A DNA stretch of 64,000 nt from Oscarella lobularis (lineage: Eukaryota; Porifera; Homoscleromorpha; Homosclerophorida; Oscarellidae), in assembly GCF_947507565.1 (NCBI RefSeq), contig NC_089179.1, forward strand, positions 186,001 to 250,000, written 5' to 3'. The stretch's first letter is position 1, and each line of letters starts with the position of its first letter. Below, piece by piece: positions 33,317 to 49,314 of the stretch. The notes beneath the pieces were generated by a model. It was not told where the DNA came from, did no database searches, and was given only the letters and a program-made list of their open reading frames with translations. The position numbers were made by a program, and so were the translations under genes.

Positions 33317-35238
33317 ATGAAGCTCGTCCACAAAGACATTAGCGACAAAAACGGATCGGGGTAGAGCGCCTGCAGCCAGAAAATCGCCGACAAACGCCAG
33401 TTTCTCGCTTCTAGATCCGTCACGCTGATCCCCGATGAAGCCGAAGACATGTGGCACATCTACAACCTCATTGCCGTCAACGACAGCCTCCGATCGACGA
33501 CAATACGGTAAGAGAAACGAATAGAGAGCCAATTTAGAACAGCAGCGTATCAAAATACGTAGAAAAGTGCAGACGGAAAGCGCGACGGGATCGACGGCGA
33601 GCAATCGCGTTCGAACGACGCTCACTCTCGCCGTCGAGAACATCGAGTTCGACACGGCAGCGAGCAAGCTGCGCGTCAAGGGCCGCAACATAGTAGAGAA
33701 TCCCCACGTCAAGGTGCAGTAGATCAGTGCGAAAAATTCAGTAGAGAGATACCCTAAGGTCCAGATGGGAGCCTATCACACAATCGACTTGGACATCAAT
33801 AAGAAGTTCACCTTAGCAAAAGGGTGTTGGGATGTCGTTGCACTGGATCGACTTGGTATTAGTACAGATTTTTATTTTATCAATTATTTCTTTTTGATTA
33901 ATTTTTTCTATAGATATGGCTTGCGATGCGGCTCGCTCGGCTGACGTTGCCGCTGTTATCATGCACGAAGGCCTCGCTCACATTTGCCTCTTGACTCCCA
34001 GCATGACTGTCGTTCGTATGCGCGTCGAGATGAATATACCGCGAAAGAGAAAGGGTAGCTGCTCGCAACACGACAAGGCACGTGCTTATTCTCTTGCCAG
34101 AGTGGGGATATGCGACTTCTTTGTTTCCATGGCAGACTCTGTTGAAGTTTTACGACAATGTAATGCAAGGAATTTTGCGTCACGTCTCTTTTGATGGTAA
34201 TTTTTTGACTTTTGATTTCTAATTAATTTAATAGGCATAATTTCAGTTGCGAAATGTGTTCTCGTTGCCAGTCCCGGATTTGTCAAAGTACGTGTCCTCT
34301 ATTGACGGGACTTGAGCTACGTATATGACGTTTCCTTCATTCACATAGGACCAGTTTTGCGAGCACATGTTTGCCCAAGCCATACGAAACGACGTTAAAG
34401 TTCTAATTGAAAACAAAGCAAAATTTCTACTAGTAAACACAGAAAATGACGATTATTTGCGCGTGACCTCGTTTTATAGGTGCACGCATCATCTGGCCAC
34501 AAGCACGCCTTGAAAGGTAATTTGAACGCAAGTTGGATTTACATATTGAAGCCTCTTTGATTTAGAGGTGTTGGTCAATCCTTCTGTGATGGCTAAGTTG
34601 TCAGATACAAAAGTAAGCGAGAATTTCTGACATTGACTCCTAAACTGTATTTCCTAGGCAACGGCTGAAGTAAAGGCGCTGGACGCTTTCTATGCAATGT
34701 TGCAAAACGAGCCGGATCGCGCTTTCTACGGGTAAAACGTTTATTATGTAGATACTGTTTTGAAATTTTTGTCTCTCAGTATTGGTCACGTTGAAGCGGC
34801 CGATAGCCATAATGGAATTGAAGTTCTTCTGATATCAGATGAATTATTCAGGTAGGGAAGAAAACGTCACAGCGTTTTGGGACATTTTTTCTCTTTAGAT
34901 CAACTGATTTGGCGACGAGACGTCGCTACGTTGCACTCGTTGAAAGTGTAAAAGAAAGTGGAGGTGATGTACGGTAAGAAGAAAAGGGTGGTGGGGGAAC
35001 TGACTGGAGATAAATGTTTCAACTTTCTTATCAGCGTATTTTCGAGTCTTCACGTCTCAGGAGAACGTAAGGCGTATTACATCCATCGTTAATCAATCAA
35101 TCAATTGATTTAGAACTCGGCAAACTATCCGGGGTTGCAGCAATCCTCCGTTTTCCCTTACCAGATATCGCTGATTTGGTTGACGACGACGACGATGACG
35201 ACGACGACAGTGACGCCGGCGCTGATAAGGAAAAGTAA
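33317..35238 (+). CDS. PELO: Pelota, ribosome-rescue factor (Dom34)
   Basis: Pelota, with HBS1 and ABCE1, splits stalled ribosomes in no-go and non-stop decay; it resembles eRF1 but lacks GGQ. Start MKLVHKDISDKNGSG (first exon joins in phase 2 to SVTLIPDEAEDMWHIYNLIA). Order: N-terminal Sm-like domain with VQTESATGSTASNRVRTTLT and LRVKGRNIVEN; VQMGAYHTIDLDINKKFTLA; central domain ADVAAVIMHEGLAHICLLTP and MNIPRKRKGSCSQHDK; VVKCVLVASPGFVK; QFCEHMFAQAI; VHASSGHKHALKEVL; C-terminal eRF1-3 domain AEVKALDAFYAMLQNEPDRA, VLLISDELFRSTDLATRRRY, VFSSLHVSGEQLGKLSGVAA and ILRFPLPDI, then an acidic tail. Identity to vertebrate pelota is clear throughout. About ten short introns interrupt it. Confidence 0.96.
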
Positions 35239-35323
35239 GGAAACGTTTATGCACACAACAAACAGCAAGAAAAATACGTATATATATAATATTCATTAAA
35301 TTTTTTGCTTTCATGTACATAAG

Positions 35324-36343
35324 TCATTCTTCTTCGTCCTCCTTGAATTCCCTCACTCGATCAGGTATCCAACGTCGAAGAGCAATCTCCTGCACGCCAA
35401 ATCGATGCAAGCAATCCGGTCGACTCATCGCCTCCTCATTCACATCAGCCGGCTTCAGAACGTGAAGCAAAATCAAGTCCTTCGAGACGGCCGCATTGAT
35501 TCGATGCACACCAGCGAGATATTGCCACGTGAACGCCGACGTCGAATCGATGGCCTCTTCGGTCGCCGCATCCGTCATTCGAACGAGTATGGCAGCGTTG
35601 GAGTGATAGTACGGTGGTCCGTGCTTATAGATGAGATACTCGACGCCGTATTTCTCGCCGGATCGAACGACCCAACCCTTGCTTCGAAGATAATGATAGG
35701 CGACGTACGAGGCGATGAAGTCGGTCTGATTGGCTCGACATGAGGTCCAGAGGCGAGCCGAACTCAACACTCGTCCCTCGGAATCTCTCACGATCAAGCA
35801 GCCGAGACCGTAGGAGAGAAAAACGGCTTCGCATAGGCTCAATTGAAGATATTCCTTCACTGGATAGAGAGGAGAGTCGTCCGATTCGACTGCGTCGGTC
35901 GGTAGGGTGTCGGCTGTTATTTCGGTCTCGTTTTGTGCTGTCGTTTCTAGGCCCGCCTCCGCGAACCACTCGCGTCGTCGCTTTCGTCGCACGCGATTGC
36001 GCGTCGTCACGTCTTCCTCCAGTTCCTTCGCTTCGTTTTCTGGGCGACGCGACGTTCGTCGTTTCGGTAAGCGCAGCTGATCGTCTCGGCCTGGACCGCT
36101 CCTCGATAGCATTCCTTTGCCGAAGAAACCGCGCCGATAGAGCGAGTCCATGTCGCGCTTTTCGGTTATCCACACGGCGTTTTCGACCAATTGGCCTTCA
36201 AACGGACCCAAAGCAACGCCATCTTCGTCCAACGACTGTATAGGAATGGGAAAGGGAGCCGCTAGCGGGGCGGAGGTCCTTTTTCGATGAGGCTTGTGCA
36301 GTGCCTGTTCTTCCATTGTCCCACGTGCCTCATCACGTGCCAT
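35324..36343 (-). CDS. TSEN2: tRNA-splicing endonuclease subunit Sen2
   Basis: TSEN2 is the catalytic subunit that cuts the 5' splice site of intron-containing pre-tRNAs in the nucleus. It is a single uninterrupted exon of 339 codons if the ATG at 36343 is used; in-frame ATGs also occur at 36454 and 36316. N-terminal block LVENAVWITEKRDMDSLYRR then GFFGKGMLSRS matches the family (YGKGYFGKGILSRSRP). A charged, variable middle follows. The catalytic half has YLQLSLCEAVFLSYGLGCL, YVAYHYLRSKGWVVRSGEKY and the active-site residues: Tyr in LIYKHGPPYYH, His in YYHSNAAI and Lys in LLHVLKP, corresponding to LLLYRKGPPFYHASY and CYLIKP in human. It ends VREFKEDEEE. Lack of introns is unusual among its neighbours. 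Confidence 0.92.
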   Translation of the reverse strand: MARDEARGTMEEQALHKPHRKRTSAPLAAPFPIPIQSLDEDGVALGPFEGQLVENAVWITEKRDMDSLYRRGFFGKGMLSRSGPGRDDQLRLPKRRTSRRPENEAKELEEDVTTRNRVRRKRRREWFAEAGLETTAQNETEITADTLPTDAVESDDSPLYPVKEYLQLSLCEAVFLSYGLGCLIVRDSEGRVLSSARLWTSCRANQTDFIASYVAYHYLRSKGWVVRSGEKYGVEYLIYKHGPPYYHSNAAILVRMTDAATEEAIDSTSAFTWQYLAGVHRINAAVSKDLILLHVLKPADVNEEAMSRPDCLHRFGVQEIALRRWIPDRVREFKEDEEE

Positions 36344-36634
36344 AGGGTTACCAGCTAAAAACATTACGCGTTGAAGTGTTAAAATTTTGTTTTGCCCCCA
36401 CCGAGCGAATTTCAGCGAAAAAGATTTTTGATGCAAGTACATGTATGTATTCATCTATTTATTATTGATGCCCCCACCCACCGAAGAAGGGACCAATCCC
36501 CATGAGATCATCATAGACACATCATCCCTCTCCCAAGTCCCGCGTGCGTGCGCGGACACAGAGACGAAACTGCAATGGCGGAAGTGTTTCACCGACCGTA
36601 TCGCAGTGCGATTTAGGGGCCCACGACGCGACCG
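36344..36634. promoter_or_regulatory. Divergent TSEN2/SBNO intergenic region
   Basis: 291 bp between the divergent start codons. No TATA-type element stands out. The 5' parts of both transcripts must lie here; if TSEN2 uses its most upstream ATG (36454) the gap is only about 180 bp. Confidence 0.5.
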
Positions 36635-42652
<6,018 letters not shown>

Positions 42653-42910
42653 TTAATTTCTGTTGTGTTTGTGTGCATGTAAATAGACTATAAGATTTAC
42701 GAGACAGATGCACCCATGATAGAAGAGAACGGTTTATTTTGCTTTTTTCACCTGGCTCTAATAGAGTTGCAGAGCGGGTAAATGCTGTTCTCTATGTCCT
42801 CCTGAAGTCTACAGATTAAAACTGCAAGATGTTAAGTCTTCACTCTATCTTTCGTTTCTTGTGTGGAATGCTTTAGCCTTTAGGGTTTATCACGTGCTAG
42901 TGGCGCAGAG
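42653..42910. other. Intergenic region between SBNO and RILP-like gene
   Basis: 258 bp, probably 3' UTR then promoter. A CACGTG core lies at about 42891 (tatcacgtgcta), 20 bases before the next ATG. Nothing else is recognised. Confidence 0.5.
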
Positions 42911-44411
42911 ATGGCTGCCGATCGTTTCAAATTGTCCGTGACGGACGTCTACGAAACGACGGCGTCAGTAGGAAGCGAATTTCAGCGATTTGTCGACCTG
43001 TACGGCAGCGAATCTATCGAAAGGCTCATGCCGGCCGTCCTGAAAGCGCTCGAGCAACTCGAATCGCTCGCAATAGCGGCAGAGGAGACCGACGACGAAG
43101 TGAAGAACCTCAAGTTAGAACGAGACATCGCCAAACGCGATTTGGCCGAAGAGAAGCGAAAGCAACGCCAAAAGGAAGCAGTGAGAACAAGAAAGGGGGG
43201 GCGGGGTTGAATTCGGAGGCTTCTCTAGGACATGGCGAGCGTTATAGACAGCCTAGAGCGCGAGATAGCGACTCTCCAGGACAAGAGAACTCAGAAAACT
43301 AAAGCATCGACAGCCGAAACGACGAGCGGCGCAAGGAACGCCGCAGAAACGGCGACAACGGTTCTGGAAGGAGAAGACGAAGGTAAGAAGAACTATCTAT
43401 TTTTCTTTGGCAGTCCCGAAGACAAACAACAACAACGACGTCACTGTAACAGTCACAGAGGTTGTCCTCACTAAAGAGATTTTTACCGTAGACGCGTTGC
43501 GGACGATGACGGAAAGGTTTGCTGCCAAGAGTGACGAGGTGAAATACAAGGAAAGAGAGCTGGCAAAGAAAGATGACGATATTGCCGCCGTACGTGTTTA
43601 GTTATTGTTTCCTTGCCCTATTGACTTCTGTCCGGTTTTTTTCTTAGCTGAATCAACAGATCAAGCGCCTTGCGACTGTGAATGAGGACCTGCGGAAGAA
43701 CGTCGCTCTCTATCGGGCAAAATACGATAGTATGGCGGAAGCCAAAACAACGGTAGAATTCCAGCTGGAAGTGACGCGACAGACGGTGACACAGCTGGAG
43801 AAGCGGATTGAAGAGCAGGACGAGGCTCTGGCAGAGACTAACAAGTCGGAAAAAGACCACGATGTTAGTGAAAAAGAAAAAGTGACCGAGCCTGTTCGGC
43901 CGAGAACAATGAGAGAAAATTCACTTGAGCCAAGGTATTCACTCGAAGACCTCAGAACGGTGCTGAAACAGAGAAATGACTGGCAGACAAAAGCCTATGC
44001 GTTGAAGGACGAATTGGAGGCAATAAAGATAAAGTAAGCAAAGGAGCTATAGTTAAAAATAAAAGATTATTGTTTTTTTTTAGGTTTAACATTGACTGGC
44101 CATCAGATGAAGAGGAGGAGGAGGATGACGAGACAGGGATGGTCAGTCGACATCTCGAAGGTAAAGGTACGTCATCGTCGAAGAAAAAGTCTGGAGTCAG
44201 TCCCAAGGCAGTGGCGGCTCCTCAACCAGTCGAGGTGCTAGAAATGAGCGAGATACATCACAAGGAGAAGACTGAAGTCGACGGCGGTCGTAAGCTATCC
44301 GGCGTCAAGCAAATGTAAGTCTTATGAAAAACAGCAGTCTATAGTCTATCTATGAATTTTCCTAGTTTGAGTGAACTGCCGAGCTTTGGCACCGAAGACA
44401 AAAACAACTAA
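42911..44411 (+). CDS. RILPL: RILP-like protein (RH1/RH2 coiled coil)
   Basis: RILP-family proteins are effectors of Rab7, Rab8, Rab10 and Rab36 that link membranes to motors and regulate ciliary content. The RH1 domain at the start (LSVTDVYETTASVGSEFQRF, then VDLYGSESIERLMPAVLKAL) matches RILPL1 (LTVMDVYDIASLVGHEFERV...IARLMPKVVRVLE). A coiled coil follows (DMASVIDSLEREIATLQDK, SDEVKYKERELAKKDDDIA, LNQQIKRLATVNEDLRKNV). The RH2 block RYSLEDLRTVLKQRNDWQTK then AYALKDELEA matches RFTLQELRDVLHERNELKSKVFLLQEEL. The tail is acidic and Ser/Lys-rich and ends LPSFGTEDKNN. Five or six exons with short introns. Family assignment is firm; orthology to one vertebrate paralogue is not claimed. Confidence 0.88.
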
Positions 44412-44552
44412 TAATTTTATATGCAATTTTTTTGATTGGTAGGTAATTCATAACTTTCATGTTTGCTCAAGTTTTTTTTTGCTGTTCTTATTACACCAGG
44501 TTATACACGTACGGGGCTTGAGCCCGTCTAGCCTTTACTGACTCCTTTACTG

Positions 44553-45650
44553 ATGGCCGAGGAGTCCTTCCTTTTTTCTATCGTACCCGAAGCGTCTCGC
44601 GAAGCGATAGGCTTCGCTCGAGCGTCCAAAAACGCGACGCTTTCCACTCTGAGACGCGAAATCCAAGTCCAACTAGACGATCTTCCAACCGAATTCAAAT
44701 TCCTGCTAAAATCATCGACAAGCGGCCGATTCTGCCCAGTATCGACGAAACAGGAGACAACCGAAGAATCGTCGATCTATCTCCCGTCGGGAGACGTGCA
44801 CATACGCCTTCCCTGCCCTTCGATTCGAAAGAGAGGAGACGAAGTAGTAGCGAAAATCGATCGCCCCAACTCTTCTTCGTCGTCGTCCGAGTTCAGTATG
44901 TCAGACTACGACGATCACGAAGGCTTGCTCGAAGAGTACGGCATCGCTCCGAAGAAAGCGCCGCCCGGGTTCAAGCAATCGAGCAAGACGGTCGCTCGAT
45001 CGGACGACGGGCAAACGAAAAGCGTCGTCCCTTCTCTTCCTCGCGATTTCAAAGTGGTCGAACGAGAGGTGTGGGATCAGAAGACGAATAAACTTCGCGC
45101 AGTCGAAGTGAGAACATTTTAAATTAATTAATTAATTAATTGATTTAATTAATTGATTTTTTGAACTCTCAGAAATTCGTCGTATTTGGCGAAGAGGCGA
45201 GCGACATGAAGAACGTCATGCGTCAAGTGACGGAACTCTCGATATTCTACGAACGCGATCCCAAGATGCGAGTGTCATCGCTTGTCTACTATTTACCCAA
45301 GATGCGCATTCACGCCAAGGGAAGCGCCTATAAAGAAAAATACCTAAAAGTAGGAGCGGGGAATATTCGAGATGGCAATACAATCTGAATCTTTTTCTCC
45401 AGCCCTTAATCGAATTTGTTGAGTTGGAGCACGAGAGAGTCATATCCGAAATTGAGGCGATGATTTCCAATAAGGAAATCTCGTTTCATTATCTCTGGTA
45501 TCTGTTTCCAATAAAGGCAAAGTTTGTTGGATGCGAAGGCGATGATCAGTTTGGCAGCGAGGTTCACGATAGCAAATATCGATCCGGATTCTTTGGGGCG
45601 ACGTTTCAAGTAAGAGACAAAATTTTCATTTAATTAACGAGTCTGGGATT

Positions 45651-45682
<32 letters not shown>

Positions 45683-47231
45683 TGAGGTGGGAGGATACAT
45701 TGTCAAGGCGAACGGGCTTCGATTCTTCACGTCGATGAAGTGGTTTGCTATTGGCGAATACGACGGATTGAGATCGATTGACTCTCTTCCAATTCATCCA
45801 CTGGAAGAAGGCAGCGATCAATTCAAGTCTTTAGTATGCAGAGGAGAAGTCTTTCGCCAAGGTAGGGGTGATAAAACGATCCCCCCGGCTTTATACACTG
45901 TGACTTCTTTAGTTGGCGTTGGAGCTCACTACATGAACTACAAGGGAAATCTGCTGTGGAGAGAATACACCTATACAAATCGATTTAAGGCTGATGGAAG
46001 GGTAAGAAGTAATCTAGAAAATCATCTCTCATATGATTCCCTCAAGGTTATGGTCGACGGAGCGAGCTTCGGACGTTTTAATCCCGACTATCGCGGCTTC
46101 GCGGCGTCGTCTTCGGACGACGAGCGCGTGCTCGACGTCCTTCCCGACGCGAAGCTCTTTCAAACGTGGCCCACTGTAACCGGTTTCTCGTTCGCTGCGA
46201 AGAAGTGGGGCGAGCTTCGACTGCCCGATCTCGAACCGATCGCCTTCGACGAGAGCTCGTTCTCTCGACTCGTTCTCGACGAGAGAAAGAAGAAACTCAT
46301 ATTCAGTCTCGTCACGAATAGTAGCAAATCGTTTACGGATATTATAGGAGGAAAAGGCGGAGGCTGGTACATTGGGTCACACAAAGAGATTTCCCTGACT
46401 TTTTTTCTCTTCCTTACAGTATCTTTCTTCTCCACGGTCCTCCCGGGGTTGGTAAAACTCTAACGGCGGAGGCGATAGCCGAACTTCTTCACCGTCCTTT
46501 GTACAGTGTTACAATAGGGGAATTAGGAATAACGACGGTATGGATTAAAATCTTCACAGGACTATTGACTATTTTTTTCTAGTCGGAGCTCGAAGGAAAA
46601 CTGCGGCAGATTCTCGAAGTCGCTTCCGTTTGGAATGCCGTAATTCTCATCGACGAAGCCGACATCTTTTTGGAACGGTACGCTCGCCAACTGAATTTCA
46701 ATTATCATTTTCCTCGTCTAGACGATCTGAAAACGATTTGAGTCGCAATGCCTTAGTTGGCATATTCCTCCGGCTTTTGGAATACCACCAGGGCGTCATG
46801 TTTCTGACGACGAATCGCGTTCGATCGTTCGACGAAGCGTTTCACAGTCGAATATCGGTCGCCTTGCACTACGAGGCGTTGGATTACGAAGCCCGCAAAC
46901 AGGTCGTCTAACAAGCTTGATTTATGATATGATTTCGATACACATGTGCTACACTAGGTGTGGCAAAATTTGCTTGAAGCTGCCGACGTCGCTAGTGCGT
47001 CATTAGACTTGTCTCAGTTAGCTAATTATGATTTAAATGGACGTCAAATCAAGACGACAATACGTTTAGCTCAGACTCTAGCCTACACGGTACGTTTGAC
47101 CAAGACAAAAATAAATTTTTGACGTCGCTATTTATTCTACGCAGGAAGGACTCGCCGTGGGCATGAAACACGTCGAAGAAACGGTCCTCGTGGCGAAACA
47201 ATTCGAGAACGATTTGAGAGGCAGCACCTAA
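44553..47231 (+). CDS. AAA ATPase with N-terminal DUF7025-like domain (fungal-type family)
   Basis: Architecture: N-terminal region with acidic Ser-rich patch (SSSSSSEFSMSDYDDHEGLL); a central domain (GGYIVKANGLRFFTSMKWFA, MNYKGNLLWREYTYTNRF, GRVMVDGASFGRFNPDY) resembling the DUF7025 domain of fungal AAA proteins; then one AAA core: Walker A LLHGPPGVGKTLTAEAIAE, RPLYSVTIGELGITTSELEG, Walker B NAVILIDEADIFLE, RNALVGIFLRLLEYHQGVMF, LTTNRVRSFDEAFHSRISVA (sensor 1 and Arg-finger region), and a lid (ARKQVWQNLLEAADV...LANYDLNGRQIKTTIRLAQT). The Walker and Arg-finger residues are intact, so it is predicted active. It has about ten spliceosomal introns like its neighbours, arguing against contamination. 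I know this family chiefly from filamentous fungi; its role is unknown. Confidence 0.75.
45650..45683. repeat. TTTC microsatellite in an intron
   Basis: About eight tandem tttc units form an extended polypyrimidine tract just upstream of an exon of the AAA ATPase gene. Confidence 0.9.
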
Positions 47232-47307
47232 GTAGGACAGGTGCGCGCGCGTGCGTACGTTCGAGTTCCGGCGTAAGGCGGTTTTGCGTTCCTCGCGTGT
47301 TTGCCCC

Positions 47308-48294
47308 ATGTCGCTATCGACTACCCAAGTGCCTCGCGCTTTTCGCGAGGACTTCGTTCGCACCGGTTACCGCGCACCGAATCTAACGGCGAAGCAGTGC
47401 CTCGCGAGCCTATTCGAATGCCACAACGAAACGGCGAACGTTTGGACGCATCTCATTCCGACGCTCTTCTTTGCCGCCTTGGCCGTCCAATGCGCCGTCG
47501 TCGACGAGAAGCCTCGCGCTTGGCCCATGGTCGTATTCGTCGCCGGTCTCGTCGTGAATACGGGCTGCAGCACCGTCGCTCATCTATTCAGTACAATGTC
47601 GGTAAGAAGTCGTCACATCTGCTATTATATCGACTACTCTGGAATATCGATTGTTGGCCTGACCGTCAGCATCGGTTACTATTACTACAGCTTTCCGCTC
47701 GGAGGTGTGGCGCTTCGAAACCGGTACATTTCCGGGTCTGTTTTCGTTGGAGCGTTGGCGTGTTTTTTGTCGTGCGGTTCGAGGCATTATAGGGTCGACG
47801 CGTGGCAAAAGTCGGCGAGAACTGCGTCGTTTGGCCTCTGCTATGCGTACACTACTCTGCCTCTGCTCATTCGTATTGCATGGGCTGACCGTTGGGAATT
47901 TATTTTGGTTGGCCACGTGGCTCACGTTGCCCTCATGATAGCTGCTTCGTTTGTGTATACGGCTAAGGTTCCTGAAAGGTTTTGGCCCGGTCGATTTGAT
48001 TTGTTCGGTCACAGTCACTGTTTGATGCACATTTTGTTTGATTTTTCGATTCTGCTGCAGTTTGTCTGCGTCAGGTTCGATATGGAGAATCGTGAGGGTA
48101 TGACGCAGTGGCCTGTACCTACTTATAACGAGCTTCTCCTACCTCTGTTCATGTTGATTGCTATGAATTTTACAATTATTTGGTACTTTATTAGTAGAAT
48201 GAGCCCTCGGAAGGAAAGAGGTGCCAAATCATTCGAAAAACGGAGAAAAAGATTGTCGTCGTGGCAGGAACACTTTAACTTTCGAGCTATGTAA
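47308..48294 (+). CDS. PAQR family receptor, membrane progestin receptor type
   Basis: A seven-transmembrane protein of the progestin/adipoQ receptor family, in one uninterrupted exon of 328 codons. Start MSLSTTQVPRAFREDFVRTG. Family signatures: EDFVRTGYRAPNLTAKQCLA, LFECHNETANVWTHLIPTLF (motif A, with the HNETxNVWTHL form typical of mPRs), HICYYIDYSGISIVGLTVSI (TM3 region with conserved D), and FDLFGHSHCLMHILFDFSIL (motif C, GHSHxxxH, whose His residues with that of the S-x3-H-x3-D element likely bind zinc). It ends in a basic cytosolic tail (KSFEKRRKRLSSWQEHFNF). mPR members bind steroids in vertebrates; ligand here is unknown. Starts 77 bp after the preceding gene's stop on the same strand. 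Confidence 0.9.
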   Translation: MSLSTTQVPRAFREDFVRTGYRAPNLTAKQCLASLFECHNETANVWTHLIPTLFFAALAVQCAVVDEKPRAWPMVVFVAGLVVNTGCSTVAHLFSTMSVRSRHICYYIDYSGISIVGLTVSIGYYYYSFPLGGVALRNRYISGSVFVGALACFLSCGSRHYRVDAWQKSARTASFGLCYAYTTLPLLIRIAWADRWEFILVGHVAHVALMIAASFVYTAKVPERFWPGRFDLFGHSHCLMHILFDFSILLQFVCVRFDMENREGMTQWPVPTYNELLLPLFMLIAMNFTIIWYFISRMSPRKERGAKSFEKRRKRLSSWQEHFNFRAM

Positions 48295-48386
48295 GTGGCT
48301 GGTTGTTTCAGACATGTTTTCTCACTGAATTGCATTTTATTGGTCACACGCACGGGTCTTTTCGCCGCGCACTTTCCCGTACAAGG

Positions 48387-49184
48387 ATGCAAGACCCAAT
48401 TGTGATCTTGGGAAAGGATTTAGAGGAAATCGTGCGTGCAGACGAAGCTAATACGAGAGTGAGACAGCGGGACAATGGCCATTTGGCAATGCACTGCTCC
48501 GATTTGAAGGACTTCCTTTCGAAGCATCGACAACGTTCGCGCCTGCCTCATTTTGTGTCCTTACTAGTATATCCTATAGGTGTCTCCGTGCACGAAGTGC
48601 TTCAAGACTGTGACGTTTGCTTCGAGCCCGTTCTCGCACCACCGAAGGTAGAAATCGTTTCCACGTGGATTTTGCTGAAATCTGCTTACATATTCATTCT
48701 CAGAATCCTGAACTTGAAGCGCGGTTAGCAAAACTAAGAGCTCAGGAAGAACAGAGGAAATATGATCAAATGGTTAGAAACGTTGTTTCAGATAAAAAGG
48801 GAAAGGTATGCATATGAGAGCGACCTTTCAATTTTGGTTATAGGCTGATGTTTAGGACAATCCTGCAGCTGAGTTTCGACAGGAAGGTTTGCCTCGTTGT
48901 TGTTGTCTTTATCTTTGTTTGATTGGGGGTGTGACTAGTGAAAAAGATGCGTCTGCATTGCGCAGGCATGATCAATTATCTTATAACGATCGTAGGAGCA
49001 TTTTTCTTTGGCTATTTTTCTGCGAGATATGCATTTTCATCGTTTGAAGAGGTAAGAACGATATACTGTATTAGCAAAAATGATTTACATTTATTCGTTT
49101 TTGTAGCAAATTCTTACAGGAGTGGTATTTGGAGTAGTTGTTCTCTTTGTCGATTTGTACTTTATTGCAAATCGAAGTAACTAA
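48387..49184 (+). CDS. TMEM199: TMEM199 / Vma12-like V-ATPase assembly factor
   Basis: This ER-Golgi membrane protein helps assemble the V-ATPase Vo sector. Start MQDPIVILGKDLEEIVRADE. The conserved segment is SVHEVLQDCDVCFEPVLAPP then NPELEARLAKLRAQEEQRKY and MVRNVV, matching human [27 protein letters not shown]. Two C-terminal membrane segments follow (MINYLITIVGAFFFGYFSAR; ILTGVVFGVVVLFVDLYFIA), ending NRSN. The length (about 200 residues) fits the family. Four to five exons with short introns. Confidence 0.85.
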
Positions 49185-49314
49185 AAAGAAGGATTGTGCG
49201 CGCACACGTGTGTGTCAACAGTGGTTATCCGGGAACCCTATCTACACTAACTGTCGCCACGACGACCTGCGAGGACAAGAAGAGAAAACCGTGCGTTTTC
49301 CCTCCTTCCTCGCC

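Noticed and set aside
35740-36243. 167-residue frame opposite TSEN2
   Set aside because: Antisense shadow of the TSEN2 exon with no recognisable domain.
44553-47231. AAA ATPase gene as bacterial or fungal contamination
   Set aside because: It has several short GT-AG introns and base composition like its neighbours, and sits between two clear animal genes on the same contiguous sequence.
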